Source: Hybos culiciformis (taxonomy: Eukaryota; Arthropoda; Insecta; Diptera; Hybotidae). Taken from it: a stretch of 64,000 nt of DNA. The translations under genes and the position numbers were made by a program. The notes under the pieces were generated by a model. That model had not been told where the DNA came from, searched no databases, and saw only the letters and a list, made by a program, of their open reading frames with translations. The stretch covers positions 86,633,936-86,697,935 of the forward strand of contig OZ023274.1 of assembly GCA_964007475.1 (NCBI GenBank), in the 5' to 3' direction. This document shows positions 40,366 through 52,073 of the stretch, piece after piece (the stretch's first letter is position 1; every line of letters starts with the position of its first letter).

Positions 40366-43362
40366 CAGGATTAGGATATTTAAATGGGTTCAGGGCTATA
40401 CATCACAAAAAAAATTAAAAAACACTGTGGTGTGCTCTATTCTTAGATATTTTCCCAAATTTATAAAATAACTAGCTCTTACAATTGTTCATCAATCTGA
40501 CAACAAAAATTTCACTTAAAACGTGTGTTCCACAACAATGTGTGTGCGGGTACAGCTAGAAGTAAATAAAATCATCAGCAAATTTTAAAAGTATTTTTGT
40601 TAATAACTACAAAAATAAGAAAATATTAATTAAAATAACAACATTTCAATTTGTAATGTATAATGCCTAATAAATATACTAATTTCTTTATTTATCGCGC
40701 ACCCATTTGTGACGTTCGTTGGTTTGTCAAATATTTGTAGGTGTATATTTTTAAAAGAAATTCTATCTTTATCACACTTTTTACGTTTAAAACGACATAT
40801 CTTGTAGTTACGCCAATATGTAATAAAAATGTCGTCAATAATTTTTGAGTCCTACACGTATAACATATATATTTATTTACATGTATTATTCAACTACTCA
40901 TATATATAATGTATTATTTAACTATATGTGTTGTATTTCTATTTGAAAGGAAATAAAACGCATAGTAATTTTATATTATTATACGACCTACCTTTTACTT
41001 TGAAATTATTAAAAAAAAACAAACTTCGGTTGGGTGGGTAACATCATTGCAATAAATGCAGTTGTAAAATAAAAATTTTTTGTTGCAAAAGGAAAAATAA
41101 TTACTTTTTTTCCTTTTTTTTTAAACGTTAAACTGAACTTTATCAACCGGATTAAATATTGTTCAGGAATGGTGTTATTAAATTCGATGTTACCAGATGT
41201 AATAAAATTTTATTTTTACTTTTATGAGTGCTGCATACATACATATACTGAATGGTGTTTAATGTTTAGAGGGAAAATATAATTTAATTTGAGGATATTA
41301 AAACATTTTTTTTTTCTGCGGATTACAAAAAGGAAAAATCGAATGTGTCCTGAAAGTTGATAATATATTATACCATATATATTTTACTGCAAGGTATAAC
41401 GTACATAGGAGGTAATAAAATATTTGATAAAATAATTTAAATATCATTGCGTTTTATTTTTTTTAAGTTTTAAATCACAAAAATTCTTTTAAGGGTTTAT
41501 ATTATAATTTTTATGAAAATCCGAGAAGTAAAAAAAAGATAGTATGAAGATATTACTGTCGGCCACAAGGAAAAAAAAACTTTTGTACCCCGGCTGATAA
41601 TTGGTACAGCTCATTATAAACGATATTTAAGCTGTTTTATAGGTTCCTAAATGTAAAAACAGTCAAATTTAGTTGTTTTTGTTTTTAAATAAAATTTTGC
41701 ATCGAACTCTATTCTCAGCCGGGGTGGCTGACAATTAAATTTACCCAAAATTTTGGAATGTAATCTCGACCATGTGAAAATTTTGAGTAAAATAAAAAAA
41801 AAAGTTACCCATTTTTTTTTTATTTATGCAGATAATTATCTCCTTTAATAATTTAAACCACTATAACTTTGATTTTTTACAAAAATTTTGGTTTTTAAGC
41901 TCGTTTATCTGAACACCTTTTTTCGTAAAATTCTAATTTTTTGTACCGAACTGATCGCATCGACAAACTTGTTTGAAATTAATACTTTTTAATCAATTAT
42001 TTTGATTCCGAACTATTTTATTTTTTTGCATATGAGTAGAGGAATAAACACTCTTTTAAATTCAATTTTGGTTTTTTGGCGGAGATGTATACTTTTCCTA
42101 ATACTCATGGGCAAAGTTAAAGTGGCTGAGAATTGGTACCGGCTGAGAATACCTGCCTTTAACCTATGTCGAACTTTCACTATCCAGATAACAAAGCCGC
42201 CAATCTTCGCTGATGCTTTAAGTTAAATTAGTTTACCTTCGTACATTTAAAAAATATTTAGATTCAAATATTTAACAATATTTATATTCTTCATATTATA
42301 AAATTTCTAATTATTTAAATTTTTTTTTAAATGTAATAAGTTTTTTTCCTACAGTGTATATTTATTTTGGTCGAACCATTTGACAGATAAAAATTTCTAT
42401 GTGTAGTCTTTATATAGAGAAGTCAATGAAAAAGGTCATAGTAATCGTAAGTAGGTAAGTAGGCTTAATTAAATTTAACATGTTTTTTCAAAATTAAAGA
42501 CTAAAATCTCTCCCAATTAAAATATTTTATATTCGTAGATATATAGAATCCCCTATAGTTGGATGTACAAGAATTTAAAATTTTCTTTTATATTAATATG
42601 TTATTTTTATTGCTTAGTCGAGTAGAAAATCTCTCTGAAAAATGTCAATCTAAATTTATATTTTATAAGTATAATATTTCCACATTATATTAATTACGTT
42701 ATATATGTACAAATATACATATTTAAATCAATAATAATGTAGTACCATTTTTCAAAATGGATTATTTAAATATAAAATTGATTCAAAATTATGTACGTTT
42801 ATTTGAAAACATCTAAAAAAATGTATATACCTAACATAATACTTTTATAATAAATTCTTATATTTTACAGTGTGTTTATATAGGCAATTTCGTATTTATT
42901 ATTCATAATTTTGATAGTATAATACCTATGGTTATATATATATGGTAATTTATAAAATTTTGATTAAAATAACACAGAACAACAATAATAAAACGCTTTA
43001 GTTTATATGATTTTAAGTTAGAAAAATATCGATAATAATTCCAAAAAACTAAAAAAATTAAACAAAAAAAATTAAAACTACGAAATCAATTAAAATGCTT
43101 TTACTGATTAAAAAATAAAATGTACACTTTAAGAAACTTACGAACTTACAAAAGGTTTAATAATTAAATATTAATATTCTTGTTGTCTTATATAACTTTT
43201 ATCAATTAAGTTTTTTATTTATTAAACTAAAAATTAAATTTTTATTTTGTATGTTAAGATCAACCAAAAATCCCCTAAAGATTTTTTATTCGTCACAAAA
43301 AGCTTTTTTAAATGTTTAAATTTTAGTTTTTTTATTTTGTATTTATTTGTTCTAATTGAAAC
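40366..43362. other. Gene-free stretch upstream of the GTPase-collagen gene
   Basis: No supported gene. The words cccggctgataattggtac (about 41588), ctcagccggggtggctgac (about 41713) and aattggtaccggctgagaat (about 42131) are related, partly inverted, and may mark ends of an old repeat. The last 200 bp before the gene are very T-rich, with no obvious TATA box or initiator. Confidence 0.45.
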
Positions 43363-46170
43363 ATGGCAGTCTTAAGAACATTATTTTTATTTATATTTTT
43401 ATTAGTAATCATTCAAAATGTTTACCTAAAGTCAATTGAAACAATGGAATATACTTTAAATTTGATTCGCGAGGGAGATGAACACATTAAATTGGGACAA
43501 GAACAGATAATTTTGCTATTGGGTAACACAGGATCAGGAAAATCAACTTTAGGTCAACTGCTAACAACTGATGGAAGCAGATTATTATCAAAAGAAGTTG
43601 GAATTGATACAGCTGAATATATTATCGAAGATTTGGATGAGAAAATTAGTAGAAACTCTACATTGGTATCACAAACTATATTTCCAGAACTTCTAATTGA
43701 GCAAGTTTCAAAAGCAGCTTATTACGATTGTCCTGGCTTTAGTGATACAAGAAATTCATCAATTGATATTTCAGCAACATATTTTATTCATCGGGTAATT
43801 GATGCTGCAAGAAGTGTTAAAAATATATTTGTGGTAAATTATTCTTCGGTAAAAGAAGGTGTTGATCGAGCTGATTTTTTAAAATTATTAAAACATGCTG
43901 CAACTTTTTTCAAAGATTTTGATAAATTTAAGCATGGAACTGCAATGATTGTCACAAAAGTTGAAAACTCATATATGAAGAAAGGTAATGAATTTACTTT
44001 GGTATCGGATGAAAAAGTTTTGGGTAATATCGCGGATTTTATGAGAAAAGCCAAAGGATCAATTATGGAATTAATAATGGAAGAGCCCAATGAAATCAAA
44101 ATAGGTGTTTATGAAAATGCAGTAAAATTAATTGACATTTTATTAGTTAAAGAAGGTGATATTTATCCTAGAATCGGTTTATTTCGACGACCTGATGAAT
44201 CAGGTGCCCTAAACAAATTACCTTTAATGCAGGAAGGCAAGGAGAAATTATTAAATTTAATAGGAAACTTAAAATACGATCCAAAAATTCCTCAGGATTT
44301 CGGTTATACCATATCAGATGAATCCAAAAATGAGATAACTGATTTAGTAGAGTCTATTTCTACATATATTAATGCTGACGTTTCAACAATAGGCGATGAT
44401 ATTAAAGAAAGTTATATAAATATGGAAAATGATTTTTTTGACATATTTACTTTGAAAAATAATTTTAGATCTATTTATGATGGAATCTCATCAATGATTG
44501 AAAATATGAATAAATTACGAAAGCCAAGGCAACTGGTTAATAGTTTGAGGAGTACATTGAAAGAATTGAACTTACCCATTAATGAAGATAGTTTATCGAG
44601 AATAACTCGTTTTGATAGTTTTTTGAACTTCTTAGAAGATATTTGTAACAAAGAAATAAATTTAAGTTCATTGGAATGGATTCAAGCATTTGACAAGTCG
44701 TTGGAATATCTTCACGACTCTCGAAACATTTACACATTTTTGATAGATTTTTATTTGAAGCTTTCGGATTGGAGCGTTCAGAAATATTCAAATCAATTTG
44801 ATGTTAATAATTTGAAAGATCGAATTGTTCAATTTCAAAAAGGAAATAGCGTTGTTAGAGGTAATTTAATGAAACACTTTTTTGAAGAAATATACTATGA
44901 GGAAATAAAACAAGGATTCACTATTCGAGGTTTTGACAATATAAAAAATGCCAAATTTGATAATAATAAAATAAAAGTATTGTATGATATTTTAAATATA
45001 GCGTTTTTTTCACCTATTGACATAAGTTGTAAAGATAATAATACGAGAATTGCTAAGGGTGATTATATTAAACTGAGTGCTGTATTGAACTCGTCAATAT
45101 GCCAAGATAGGGTTTTAAGTAATGAATTATATGCAGTAAATAAAATTTTTATTGATGAAGATTTAATTGATGTTGGACAGAAATTAAAATTAGTTTTGAT
45201 GGCTCCAGTTTTAGAGATAGTTGATGGCAGAGAAATAAATTTAGTGGGTGATAGTGGACAAAGTCATTATCAGCAAAAGGCAGCTAGAGGAGCAGACGGT
45301 ACGCTTGGTGGTCATAATGGTGCATCGGGATCTCGTGGTTCAGACGGACTTCCTGGATTTAAGGGATATTCTGGTGGAAGCATCTTTGGTATTGTAGGTA
45401 AAATTATAAATGAGAATAATTTATTTATAAAATCGACTGGAGGTAATGGAGGTCCTGGAATAAACGGAGGTGATGGTGGAAATGGAGAAGTTGGAAAAGA
45501 TGTTGGGTGGGTTAAAACTGACAGTAGAGGTGCAGGCAATTGGTTCAACGACAGAGAAATAACTTACTATGCGCAGCATGGTGGAATTGGCGGAACAGGC
45601 GGAGACGGAGGTCATGGTGGTTTGGGAGGTGTACCAGGTAATTTTTATTATTATATTGAATTAAATTTATAAAATTTACTAATAACTCAAAAAATTGTTA
45701 CTTCAATGATAAAATTCATTTATTTTTATGTTCTTTCAGGTCATTACAGTGAAATTCAAATTATAGGCCTTACCCAGAATATAAGCAACAATATTGTAAA
45801 CATTGAAGGTAAACGAGGTCGAAATGGGGCTGGTGGAACTCACGGCATTGGTGCGATAAGTGGAAATAAATGTACTGCAAGAAGTGAAGAATCTACAATT
45901 CTATTTATTTTCAAAAATGGAGGAGGTTTGGAAGATATTCATTGTCACAAAGATAAATCACCTGATGGTTCCGATGGTATAGAAGGTAGATATGCCGCCG
46001 GAATAGAGGATTTAGATTCAGAGGTTGTGATTGAAGGAAAAAAGGATTGTGCCGACTTTTTTAGGAAATTATTACAATCACAAGTAAATAATTGTTACAA
46101 AAAAAATTATGTTAAAAACTTTTTAAATATTTTTAATAATCACGATGAAGTGAATAACATTTTGGTTTAA
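43363..46170 (+). CDS. Signal-peptide GTPase-like protein with collagen-like Gly-rich tail, two exons
   Basis: Exon 1 is 43363-45637 and exon 2 is 45740-46170; the 102-bp GT-AG intron splits a glycine codon (G|GT) and keeps the frame, giving 901 residues. Residues 1-22 are a hydrophobic signal-like segment after Arg5. Residues 54-62 are a P-loop (GNTGSGKST). YDCPGFSDTR at 121-130 is a G3-like DxPG motif as in AIG1/septin-type GTPases. TKVE at 198-201 is a weak match to the NKxD base-recognition motif. Residues about 220-600 are hydrophilic and probably helical. From residue 642 come collagen-like Gly-rich tracts (RGADGTLGGHNGASGSRGSD, GGNGGPGINGGDGGNGEVG, GGIGGTGGDGGHGGLGGVPG), continuing in exon 2 (GKRGRNGAGGTHGIG). 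The start is supported by context aaacATGG and the signal segment. I do not recognise a named family; function is unknown. Confidence 0.85.
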
Positions 46171-46259
46171 TATTAAACGTAATTATTTTAATTTTACAAA
46201 AAAATTTTTTTTTTTCAAATTTATCAATGAATCTTATCTTTCCAAAAACAGGGTGTATT

Positions 46260-46265
46260 AATAAA
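46260..46265 (+). terminator. Polyadenylation signal of the GTPase-collagen gene
   Basis: AATAAA 90 bp after the stop codon at 46168-46170. Confidence 0.5.
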
Positions 46266-48612
46266 TTTAAATAATGTTAAATGAATTCATATATAATATA
46301 TAAGTATCCCATGGTAGGTTCACTTAGAACAAAATTAATTTCAGTTTCTTAATGTGTTTCACCTTTCAACCACATGCGGCGCTCTTGTTTGTTTACGTTT
46401 TGTTTTATTGTCAACCCAGCCGGCTGAGCTTTTTTTCTTATTTATTATTTTTTTTGAAATAAAAGCATTTGGACGTGTAGGTGATTTATTTTGAGAAAAA
46501 ATTATAAATATCTGGTAGAAATAAAAAAATAAATAAATAAATAAAAAAGTTGAATATATTTGAATTTTAATTGTGGATTTTATTTAAAAAAAACAAAAAC
46601 AAAGTTGGATTTATTGGAATTTAAGTTAATTTAAGATTAATAATAATAATAATAAATTTAAGATTATACATTTAATTTATTAATTAATAATTATTGCAAT
46701 AAAATAAATAGAATTTTAAGTGAAAATGTTAGAACACAATGTGATATGAACTAAAAAAATTAAGAAAATTAAAAATTTGCTAACTATAAAAATAAATTTA
46801 TCTTTTATTCATAATCTTCTTTTTTTCCTGCAAATTTGAATTTTAATAATTTTATTTGAAATATTAGAAATAAATTGCCACCTACAAAAATTTTATTTTT
46901 TTAGTTCACCTTCCCTCCACAAATCCACCAGGCGCTGTAGTAGATCTTTTGAGTGGGCCATCTATTACTATATCTTATCTATGAAGTATCCATAATATGT
47001 ACAATATTTATAGATTTAGATCTACTCATTGTAATTTTAAACACATGTATTGTATTCTAGTAAGATTCGGCAAAAGTGCTTGCACTTTTTTGAATCTCAT
47101 TCAAATAAATAAAAAAAAAAAATATTGAAAAATATAACACCAATTTTTGAAAAATTGGAAATAAAAATTAAAAATAATTTATTTATATACATATATATAC
47201 AATTTACATAAATATAATATAATATAATGTTTTACTATATAACACATGCTTCAATTTAGAGAAAAACAACAAAACCCTTTGAAATTTTATTAAAATTTTC
47301 TTGAATTTTCTGAAAATGCATATTGCACAATTTTGTCGATTTCTTCATGTAACATCTTTATCCTAAATAAATGTATATACATATTTTTCAAATACTTAGT
47401 ATATTAATAAATTATGATCCATTATCCATATATAACATTTATATGCTTATCTAAAATATACGTAGTTACTGCTGCATGACAACTGGGGATAACAACAGAA
47501 GAAAAATATAATAAATAATAAAAAAGCATTTCGGTTGGATATTTCAATTTAATTAATATTATCATCTGCAAAAAATACTGCAAATTAAAAAAAAACCAAA
47601 TTTACATTTTGTCTTCATTTACATATAGAACAATTTAATATTCTCAAATTAAATACTAAATAATATGTATCCTTGTAATAATACTATGAGACTTCTAATA
47701 TACACATAACTGAAAATTATATTATAACAAACTTTTTCGAAAGTCTGAAGCATAGTAACTACCATATTACAGCCAAATTACTTATTTTTACTTTGAAGGA
47801 AAACACGTTTGTATAGCTAGTATAGTTCATTATAAATAATATAATAGCTAGTATAGTTCAGTATAAATAACATAAAAAAATGCTATTGTTTAGAACTAAT
47901 AATAATCTAAGAATATCATATGTTTCAATGCAATTCGAATTAAACTGATTTAATTAAGATCGAAATTATAGTAATTAATGATAAAATGATAGATTTCTAA
48001 GTAAGCTTAATTCTTATAATCACCAAAATATCCATTTTTATCCATAACTGTCTAATCATAGCATCTGATCTGTGTTTTCCTGTCCAAACATTATTTTGAC
48101 ATTTTTTTTCCAAAATCTTTTTTTCAATGTACTTTAAGAAAACACTCACAAAAATGTTGTTCAATGTGTACAAAATTAGCTTTGTAATCTCAATTGCCTT
48201 TTATATTTTTCTTTCATTCCCGGAAAAGTTTTTTTTTCTTTGCTTTCCTATTCTAAATATTTTTAATAAGCATAAAAATCCTTTTCTTTTTTTTTTTTTC
48301 CTAAAGAATTATATTTTCATTTTTATTTTAAAATCTTAATGGATTTTTTAGGGTTCAAAAGTTTATTTAAAAAAAAAAAAATGTTTTAAAACAAAAAAAT
48401 AAAGAAAATAAAAAAACCAGTGGGATTTCTCATCCGTGCCAAAAGTTTTAGAAATATTTTTATAATATATATAATAGGTTTTCTATATAGAATTTAAAAA
48501 TTAGGTTAAATAAATATTATAATTTTATGAAGTATGATATTATAGCGTGGATTATGATGTTATAAAAAAAAACTATTTATATATATTTAAAATGTTCATA
48601 AAAGAAAATTTA
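46266..48612. other. Gene-free stretch
   Basis: No supported gene. Two small less AT-rich patches (46365-46435 and 46905-46965, the latter with caggcgctgtagtagatc) look like old repeat pieces. A 31-bp imperfect tandem duplication lies at 47814-47875. Confidence 0.45.
47814..47875. repeat. 31-bp imperfect tandem duplication
   Basis: tagctagtatagttcattat plus aaataatataa is repeated with two substitutions. Confidence 0.85.
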
Positions 48613-49061
48613 TACACCCAGAAAAAAAATGCTAGTTAAATTAACAATTTTTAACTGTTAAACAAAAATTGTTGATGTTAAAGACAAATTTTTTAAATTA
48701 AACTAATAAGTATTTGATCTAAGTAAAGATGATTCTTATTTTAACATTTGATTTTGTTATTTTAAAATGTTTCAAACAGTTATTTAGTAAAAGCTGAAAA
48801 TTGTGATTTTAACAACATTAATTGTTATTTTAAATATGTTTCTTTCGAAAGAAATAAAATTTTACTATTCTCTCTTTTAAATTAAAAACTCTTCTGTTAT
48901 TATAACAATTACACATTCAATTGTTGATATGACAATAAAAGCTTTTGAAATAATGTTTTTGTTGTTATTTAAAAATGGTACATATAACAATAAAAATTGT
49001 CAAAGTAAATACGGCATTGTTAAAAAAAAGTTTTGGTTGATTTAAAAAGCTACACTTTTAA

Positions 49062-49154
49062 AATAAATATTTATCTTGTTAAATTAAAGAACTCCGCTCT
49101 TAACGAGACAAGTTAAGAGCGGAGTTCTTTAATTTAACAAGATAAATATTTATT
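49062..49154. repeat. Perfect 43-bp inverted repeat with 7-nt loop
   Basis: The arms 49062-49104 and 49112-49154 are exact reverse complements, with cgctcttaac / gttaagagcg next to the loop gagacaa. The absence of any mismatch in an otherwise diverged element suggests a young duplication or gene conversion. Confidence 0.95.
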
Positions 49155-49207
49155 ATGTTTATATTACCGAATTTATATTTTCTATTAATACATTGTTGTA
49201 TATTACT

Positions 49208-49292
49208 GACATAGCTCAGTTTAAGACTCTACATCAAATTGAACACAGCGGTTAAGCAACGTCTCGTAGTGATAGTACTTAGATGGGTGACC
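49208..49292 (+). pseudogene. 5S rRNA-like fragment (possible 5S-derived SINE head)
   Basis: gttaagcaacgtc (49251-49263) and tactTAGATGGGTGACC (49276-49292) match, in order and spacing, the middle and 3' internal promoter parts of eukaryotic 5S rRNA, where the A-block and C-block bound by TFIIIA lie. The 5' third is not recognisable as 5S. Instead atagctcagt (49211-49220) resembles the tRNA A-box word TAGCTCAGT. The last 5S stem is missing, because the match stops at GACC and an A-rich tract follows. It is therefore not a functional 5S gene. A SINE3-like or retroposed origin is an inference. Confidence 0.6.
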
Positions 49293-49560
49293 AATAAAAA
49301 AAAATAAAAAAACAAAAAAAGACGAAAAAAGCGAAAAAAAAAACAAAAACAAACCAAGAAATTTAAAAAAAAAAACAAAAAAAAAATTTAAAAAAACAAA
49401 AAAAAAAGAACCAAAAAAAACCAAAAAAAAAAAACCAAAAAAAAAAACCAAAAAAAAAAACCAAAAAAAAAAACCAAAAAAAAAACAAAAAAAAGGCGAA
49501 AAAAAAACAAAAAAAGGCGAAAAAAAAACAAAAACACCAAAAAAATAAAAAAACAAAAAA
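49293..49560. repeat. A-rich tract with repeated CC-A(9-11) units
   Basis: About 270 bp of almost pure A with C or G interruptions, including a run of ccaaaaaaaaaa units. It directly follows the 5S-like fragment, as a decayed and expanded retroposon tail might. The Phe-rich frames on the minus strand across it are artefacts of composition. Confidence 0.8.
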
Positions 49561-50702
49561 CTATTTTAAAATAATTATTTCGAATAGTTAATTTAACAGT
49601 TTGGCACCGTAACAATATATTTTTTTCTCAACTGCTAAAATTGTTATAATAACAACTTAACATTTTAAATATAACAATTTTGTGTTAATTTTAACAATGT
49701 AATATGTCTTTTGAATTAACAATTTTTGCAATTTTAATTTAACTATAAACCCTTTTGCGCAAAATCTATAAAGATTTTTTGTTAATTTTACCTATAAAAT
49801 CTTTTAATTTAACAATTTTTTTTTCTGGGTGTAGTATATACATATGTAATTTTAAGTATTTTAAATATTAAATTTGATTATTAATGCAAACTTCATCAAC
49901 ATTAAATTGTTGAAAAGAAAATAAAAATTAAATAATTTTATAATTTTACATAATTTTCTAGCTCAAAATTTTAAACCTGAATAATAATAGAGACTAAAGT
50001 GCATAACTTTAAGAAATGTTTTTTCAGACATTAGTTATAGAATTTGGAAGCTGATTTTGTATTATTTCTCTACTTTAAACTAAAATTAATAAATAATTAC
50101 TAAAATTAGTAAGTAAATGAAATTTATATCTAACTGGTCGGTTTTTCACAATATAAAAAATTAAAAAAAAATTTAATTAAAAAACTAGCAACAAAACCAT
50201 CGGCTTTTCGGCAGAAAGAAATTTATTAAATTAAAATTAAATTATTTTATCGAAAATGTTTTTTTTTTATTTAAATTAACAATTTAAGAATTCTACAATT
50301 TATAATTAAAAATTCAATTATATTCTTTTTTTTTAAATCTTAATGTTTTCAATATTGTTTTTTTTTGGCATGTTTAATGAATTATAATCACAACACAACC
50401 AAATATAATGTATTATTTATAATCTTGTTGAATATCAATTCTAACATAATATGATTGTGATGTTGTGCTGATTGTTATGTCACTTCAGGTTAAATTATTT
50501 GTGAGATAATTTGATAGCTTGCAGTTTTACGTTTTATACACAAAATCCAATAAATCATGTCTTCATTTTATTACTCATAGCCTCAATCCTTTATTTTGTA
50601 TAAAACTTAATTTTTTTTTATTTTTGTAATTGCTACCAAATCACAAGGTGGAATATCTTTTATAATTTAAGAAGCATGGATTTTGTATAGGGGACAGGAA
50701 TT

Positions 50703-50939
50703 TTAAACGGGAGTAATAAGTGGGACATTTAGGAGGTAATTGTTTACACTATTTTTAAAGCGGCACAAGTTAAAATAAAAACGTCCGCCAGCCCTAGGAA
50801 AAAATTTTGCAGACAGAGCATTCCAAATCGGCGAGGGCCGGACTGTAAACGAATATCCAAAGCTCGTTCTTTCACATCTGGAAACTTCAATACTTAATGT
50901 AAGATTTAATCTCATTTCTAATATCGTTCTAAGCTATAA
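50703..50939 (-). pseudogene. Fragment of a non-LTR retrotransposon reverse transcriptase, C-terminal end
   Basis: The minus-strand frame reads SRCERTSFGYSFTVRPSPIW followed by NALSAKFF and later LCRFKNSVNNYLL. This pattern (S-F-x-VR-x-x-x-x-WN-x-L ... F-K-x-x-x-x-x-LL) is what the end of ORF2 looks like in jockey/CR1-like non-LTR elements, as I recall it. Only this end remains, and no upstream RT motifs or poly-A tail are evident. Seen by eye only, so the assignment is tentative. Confidence 0.45.
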
Positions 50940-51873
50940 TTAAAATGTGGTCTTTTGTCTTTTCTAAATATCTATCATCGTTTTATGGATTTAAATTTAA
51001 CGTCAATTTGGTTTTTACGCCTTTTTCCTAAAATTTTTTAATTCATATTCTTCAAAAAACAAAGAAATTAATTTAACTAAAAAAGAGTTAATAATTAATT
51101 ATTTTCAGTTATATTGAAATTGAAATATATTTACTCTGTCGTCGAAATATTTTAATTTCATGCCCACGTCAGAAAATATATTTTGACAATTATAATATTA
51201 AACCAATATTAACTAATTTTCCTTCATCATTTTACTGCCTACTACTATCGTAGCTATTAAAAAAAAAAAAAATTAATTTGAAAAAATTTCATAAAATCAA
51301 ATAAAAGTTATAAATTATGAAATTTCGGAAAAATTTTATAAAATTGTTTGTGAAAAAAAAAAAAAATTAAAAAAATAAATAAATTATAAAAATGACAAAA
51401 GAAACGAAAGATGAAGTTCAAAGATTTTAGATAAATTTAAGATATATTTTTTTTTGTTATGAAAATAAATAAAAATATTTTCTTCAATAATAAATTTTAT
51501 TCTTAGAATAAATATAAAATTCTTTTATATCAAAAAAAATTTATTTTTCTTTATTAATAAAGTGTTCAACTTTCTTTTAAAAGCAAAAAAAAAAAAAATC
51601 ATCAAATTTCCTTTTTTTTCCTTTAATTTTATTTTTTCTTAATTTTATGTTTCAAAGAAGAAAAAAAAATGAATTTGTGTAGAAACATTTTTGTTCAATG
51701 TTGTTGCTGCTGATTGGAAAATTGCCAAAGTTTATTTTATGACGAATGATAGAGGTATTATTAAATAGTGTACACAAAAAAAAAAAAAAAATTTTTTTTT
51801 TTCAAATTGAATTTTCCATGAGGAAAAATTTTCATTAAATTTAAACATTAATAATTTCGGGTACAAGAGTACA

Positions 51874-52073
51874 NNNNNNNNNNNNNNNNNNNNNNNNNNN
51901 NNNNNNNNNNNNNNNNNNNNNNNNNNNNNNNNNNNNNNNNNNNNNNNNNNNNNNNNNNNNNNNNNNNNNNNNNNNNNNNNNNNNNNNNNNNNNNNNNNNN
52001 NNNNNNNNNNNNNNNNNNNNNNNNNNNNNNNNNNNNNNNNNNNNNNNNNNNNNNNNNNNNNNNNNNNNNNNNN
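51874..52073. other. Assembly gap, 200 N
   Basis: Exactly 200 unknown bases, probably a fixed-size scaffold join rather than a measured gap. Open frames running through it are not real. Confidence 0.99.

Larger units (their letters stand above)
48615..49831. mobile_element. TA-flanked MITE with CACCCAGAAAAAAAA termini
   Basis: The left end cacccagaaaaaaaa and the right end ttttttttctgggtg are inverted repeats, each next to a TA (48613-48614 and 49832-49833). The 1217-bp body is built of many variants of gttaaattaacaatttt in both orientations. It carries a perfect hairpin (49062-49154) and a 5S-rRNA-like fragment with an A-rich tract (49208-49560), which look like later insertions or captured sequence. 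No transposase. Confidence 0.75.

Noticed and set aside
45312..45615. Pro-rich minus-strand frames
   Set aside because: Antisense shadow of the collagen-like exon.
49221..49615. Phe-rich open frames on the minus strand
   Set aside because: They run through the A-rich tract and 5S-like fragment; they reflect low complexity, not coding.
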